Assembly (NCBI GenBank): GCA_002425705.1
Contig: DIMT01000011.1
Location: 22,011 to 37,085, forward strand
Length of the DNA: 15,075 bases
Direction of reading: 5' to 3'
Source of the DNA: Firmicutes bacterium UBA5559
GTDB taxonomy: Bacteria > Bacillota > Clostridia > Peptostreptococcales > Anaerovoracaceae
Shown here piece by piece: positions 13,120 through 15,075 of this stretch; position 1 is the stretch's first letter, and every line of letters begins with the position of its first letter. A program made the translations under genes and the position numbers. The notes under the pieces were generated by a model that saw only the letters and a program-made list of their open reading frames with translations, did no database searches and had not been told where the DNA came from.

Positions 13120-14029
13120 AGATTTCCCTTGCCTCCTTAAACATTTCTCTGATAATTTCTGCTGCCGGCTGTTCTTTGTCGATCAGCCCGGCTATCTGCC
13201 CCGACATGAGGGATCCCCATTCCATGTCCCCTTCTACCACCGCGTTCCGGAGGGAACCGGTGCATAATCGTTCAATTTCCTTTTGATCCCCGTTTCTCTT
13301 TTCCAGGGACAGCACTTCCCGGGATAAACGGTTTTTCAGAACCCGGACCGGGTGGCCGGTGGATCTTCCGGTGGCTACCGTGTCTGTGTCCTTTGCCTTG
13401 ATGATGGCTTCCTTATAGGCCTGGGCAACCCGGCATTCACTGGCAACCACGAACCGGGTTCCCACCTGGATTCCTTTGGCTCCCAGCATATAGGCGGCGC
13501 AGATTCCCCTCCCGTCGGCGATTCCTCCGGCGGCGATGACCGGGATCTTCACCGCATCCACCACCTGGGGCACCAGAGCCATGGTGGTGATTTCACCAAT
13601 ATGACCGCCGGCTTCCTGGCCTTCTGCAATGACGGCATCGGCGCCGGCCCGCTCTACCCGCTGGGCAAAAGCCACGGAAGGGACTACCGGAATGACGATG
13701 ATGCCGTTTTCCTTCAATCTGGGGATATATTTTCCCGGGTTTCCGGCCCCCGTCGTAACCACTTTAACTTTTTCTTCGCATACCACATCCATCTGCTCCT
13801 CCACGAAGGGAGACAGCAGCATGATATTGACCCCGAAGGGTTTGTCTGTCATTTTTCGAGCTTCCCGGATCTGATTCCGCAGCCACTGGCCGTCGGCTCC
13901 ACCTCCGGCGATGATGCCCAATCCTCCCCCATTGCTCACCGCAGCAGCCAGATGGCAGTCGGCGATCCAGGCCATAGCTCCCTGAATGATGGGGTATTCG
14001 ATATCCAGCAGTTCACTTATATTCACCAT
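13052..14029 (-). CDS. fabK: Enoyl-ACP reductase II FabK
   Basis: A 325-residue FMN-dependent TIM-barrel enzyme that performs the last reduction of each elongation cycle. YPIIQGAMAWIAD (12-24), NGGGLGIIAGGG, VTTGAGNPGKYI (91-102), EGQEAGGHIGE with the key histidine at 143, and PVIAAGGIADGRG with GAKGIQVGTRF are classic FabK. It is shorter and more canonical than the second FabK-like domain at 8192-9271. The last 22 or so residues, from about the fabD start codon, look unconserved and are read through the beginning of fabD in another frame. AAAAGGTG stands seven bases before the ATG. It is 28 bases after fabH; in many Clostridia acpP lies between these two genes, but there is no room for it here. 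Confidence 0.94.
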   Translation of the reverse strand: MVNISELLDIEYPIIQGAMAWIADCHLAAAVSNGGGLGIIAGGGADGQWLRNQIREARKMTDKPFGVNIMLLSPFVEEQMDVVCEEKVKVVTTGAGNPGKYIPRLKENGIIVIPVVPSVAFAQRVERAGADAVIAEGQEAGGHIGEITTMALVPQVVDAVKIPVIAAGGIADGRGICAAYMLGAKGIQVGTRFVVASECRVAQAYKEAIIKAKDTDTVATGRSTGHPVRVLKNRLSREVLSLEKRNGDQKEIERLCTGSLRNAVVEGDMEWGSLMSGQIAGLIDKEQPAAEIIREMFKEAREIYEDRNTICRTGSSIHGDGKKPL

Positions 14030-14057
14030 ACAACTACACCTTTTCTCCTCTCCTGAA

Positions 14058-15044
14058 TCATGCCCGATAAATCAAGGCCCCTGCACTGAGGCCTCCGCCG
14101 AATCCAACCAGCATCACCAGGTCTCCTTCCTTGATTTTCCCGGACCGATAGCAATCGTGCATGGCCATGGGAACACTGGCAGCGGAAACATTGCCGGTGC
14201 CGTTGATGCTGACCTGGAATTTTTCCAGGGGCTGCTTAAAGCGCTGGGCTGCGGATGTAATGATTCGCATGTTGGCCTGATGGGGAATGTAGTGATCGAT
14301 ATCGTCCGGAGTAAGTCCGGCTCGTTTCAGCGCTTCATCCATCACCTCTCCAACGGCATTGACGGCAAATTTAAATACCTTGGTGCCGTGCATCCTCAAG
14401 CACTGCTTTACATCTTCGTCCTTGGCAAAGGGATTTTTCAGGTATTCCATGCCGCAGGTCAGCACATCCCCTTCGTCATCATAATTTTTCATAAAACTGG
14501 AAAGAATTCCGTCTTTCTTGTCGTCCATCTCCAGCAGAGCCGCTCCGGCTCCATCCCCGAAGAGGATGCTGGTTCCCCGGTCCGTCCAGTCGACGATCCG
14601 GCTGAGCCTTTCCACCCCAACTACCAGGGCCCGGCCAATATGGTTGGTGTGAGAGCCTTCCGCTGCGCCATTTTTCATCAGAGCCTCGGCCATCCACAGG
14701 CCATACAAAAAACCGCTGCAGGCGGTGTTGATATCAAAGGCCACTGCATTGGCCAGCTTTAATTCTTTCTTCAGAAGTGCCCCCATGGAGGGAACCAGCA
14801 TGTCTGGTGTTACCGTAGCCACAATGAGCAGGTCAATGGTATCGTAGTCCGTATCCCCCAGGGCTTCCCGGGCTGCTGCTGCTGCCAGATCCAGAGCCTT
14901 TTCCTCCTCCGCCACCCGGCGCTCTTCAATGCCGGTCCGCTCCATGATCCACTCATTATTTGTATCGATCAGCTTCTCCAGTTCGGTGTTGTGTACCACT
15001 CGACGGGGAAGGGCCTTTCCTACCTCTTTGATTATTACTCCCAA
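14058..15044 (-). CDS. fabH: 3-oxoacyl-ACP synthase III FabH (probable TTG start)
   Basis: A 328-residue initiating condensing enzyme that joins acyl-CoA to malonyl-ACP. The triad Cys109 (NTACSGFLYG), His255 (IPHQANMRI) and Asn285 (NGTGNVSAAS) is intact; NEWIMERTGI (30-39) and LFGDGAGAA (161-169) are family segments. An in-frame ATG at 15059 would add five residues, but it has no binding site in the 16 visible bases before it. Its own codons 2-4 spell AAGGAGG, which stands five bases before TTG at 15044. Starting there also gives the usual FabH N-terminus, so TTG is preferred. It is the first visible gene of the leftward fab operon, whose promoter is probably beyond the right edge. Confidence 0.93.
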   Translation of the reverse strand: MGVIIKEVGKALPRRVVHNTELEKLIDTNNEWIMERTGIEERRVAEEEKALDLAAAAAREALGDTDYDTIDLLIVATVTPDMLVPSMGALLKKELKLANAVAFDINTACSGFLYGLWMAEALMKNGAAEGSHTNHIGRALVVGVERLSRIVDWTDRGTSILFGDGAGAALLEMDDKKDGILSSFMKNYDDEGDVLTCGMEYLKNPFAKDEDVKQCLRMHGTKVFKFAVNAVGEVMDEALKRAGLTPDDIDHYIPHQANMRIITSAAQRFKQPLEKFQVSINGTGNVSAASVPMAMHDCYRSGKIKEGDLVMLVGFGGGLSAGALIYRA

Positions 15045-15056
15045 GGTTTCCTCCTT
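15042..15056 (-). promoter_or_regulatory. Ribosome binding site deciding the fabH start
   Basis: AAGGAGG at 15050-15056 (minus strand) is followed after five bases by TTG at 15042-15044. This is the same spacing as for the transporter gene at 1938, and it favours the TTG over the upstream ATG at 15059. Confidence 0.6.
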
Positions 15057-15073
15057 CATTTTTGATGAATGAA
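15055..15073. promoter_or_regulatory. Short inverted repeat just before fabH, possible operator
   Basis: TTCATT (15055-15060) and AATGAA (15068-15073) form a perfect 6-base inverted repeat around TTTGATG, directly upstream of the preferred fabH start. It overlaps a TTTGAT-like half site that recalls FabT boxes of Firmicutes. The match is loose and the window ends two bases later, so this is only a candidate. Confidence 0.2.
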
Positions 15074-15075
15074 AT

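Noticed and set aside
1..15075. CRISPR array, tRNA, rRNA, insertion sequence or prophage elements
   Set aside because: No regularly spaced repeats, tRNA-like folds, transposase or integrase motifs or terminal inverted repeats were seen on either strand.

Overview
The window looks like a stretch of chromosome from a low-to-moderate G+C, probably anaerobic Firmicute of the class Clostridia. This rests on the fabH-fabK-fabD-fabG-fabF-fabZ gene order with FabK as enoyl-ACP reductase, an AddB-type recombination nuclease, strong AGGAGG-like ribosome binding sites, GTG/TTG starts and sigma-A-like promoters. No finer placement is supportable from sequence alone.

Region 1 (2-867, + strand) holds the 3' part of a dTDP-glucose 4,6-dehydratase gene (rfbB/rmlB), followed 32 bases later by a small TusA-type sulfur carrier. 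Region 2 (864-4750) is a compact sulfur-handling module. A LysR-type regulator faces left. Facing right from a 177-base divergent promoter region is a four-gene operon: one half of a YeeE/YedE-type transporter, a second TusA-like carrier, the other transporter half, and a thioredoxin reductase fused to a C-terminal thioredoxin-like domain. The likely logic is uptake of a reduced or oxidised sulfur (or selenium) species, hand-over to TusA as a persulfide, and thiol reduction by the flavoprotein. The substrate is not known. A bidirectional terminator at 4784-4830 closes the operon.

Region 3 (4852-15044, - strand) is read leftward as fabH > fabK > fabD > fabG > fabF > fabZ > MarR-FabK fusion > addB, with tiny gaps or overlaps throughout, so it is probably one long operon whose promoter lies beyond the right edge. 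The first six genes supply initiation, elongation and reduction steps of type II fatty acid synthesis. No acpP or acc genes are present. The seventh gene joins a FabT-like MarR regulator in frame to a second FabK/nitronate monooxygenase-type flavoprotein, and an internal ribosome binding site and ATG lie exactly at the join. The eighth, addB, carries a single in-frame TAA that cuts the nuclease domain away from the helicase-like part.

The points most worth a second look are the MarR-FabK fusion with its internal start, the split transporter/TusA/thioredoxin-reductase module with its LysR box, the unusual CxC thioredoxin-like domain and missing NADPH motif of the reductase, and the interrupted addB. 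No RNA genes, CRISPR arrays, insertion sequences or long repeats were seen, and no gene-free stretch exceeds 300 bases.
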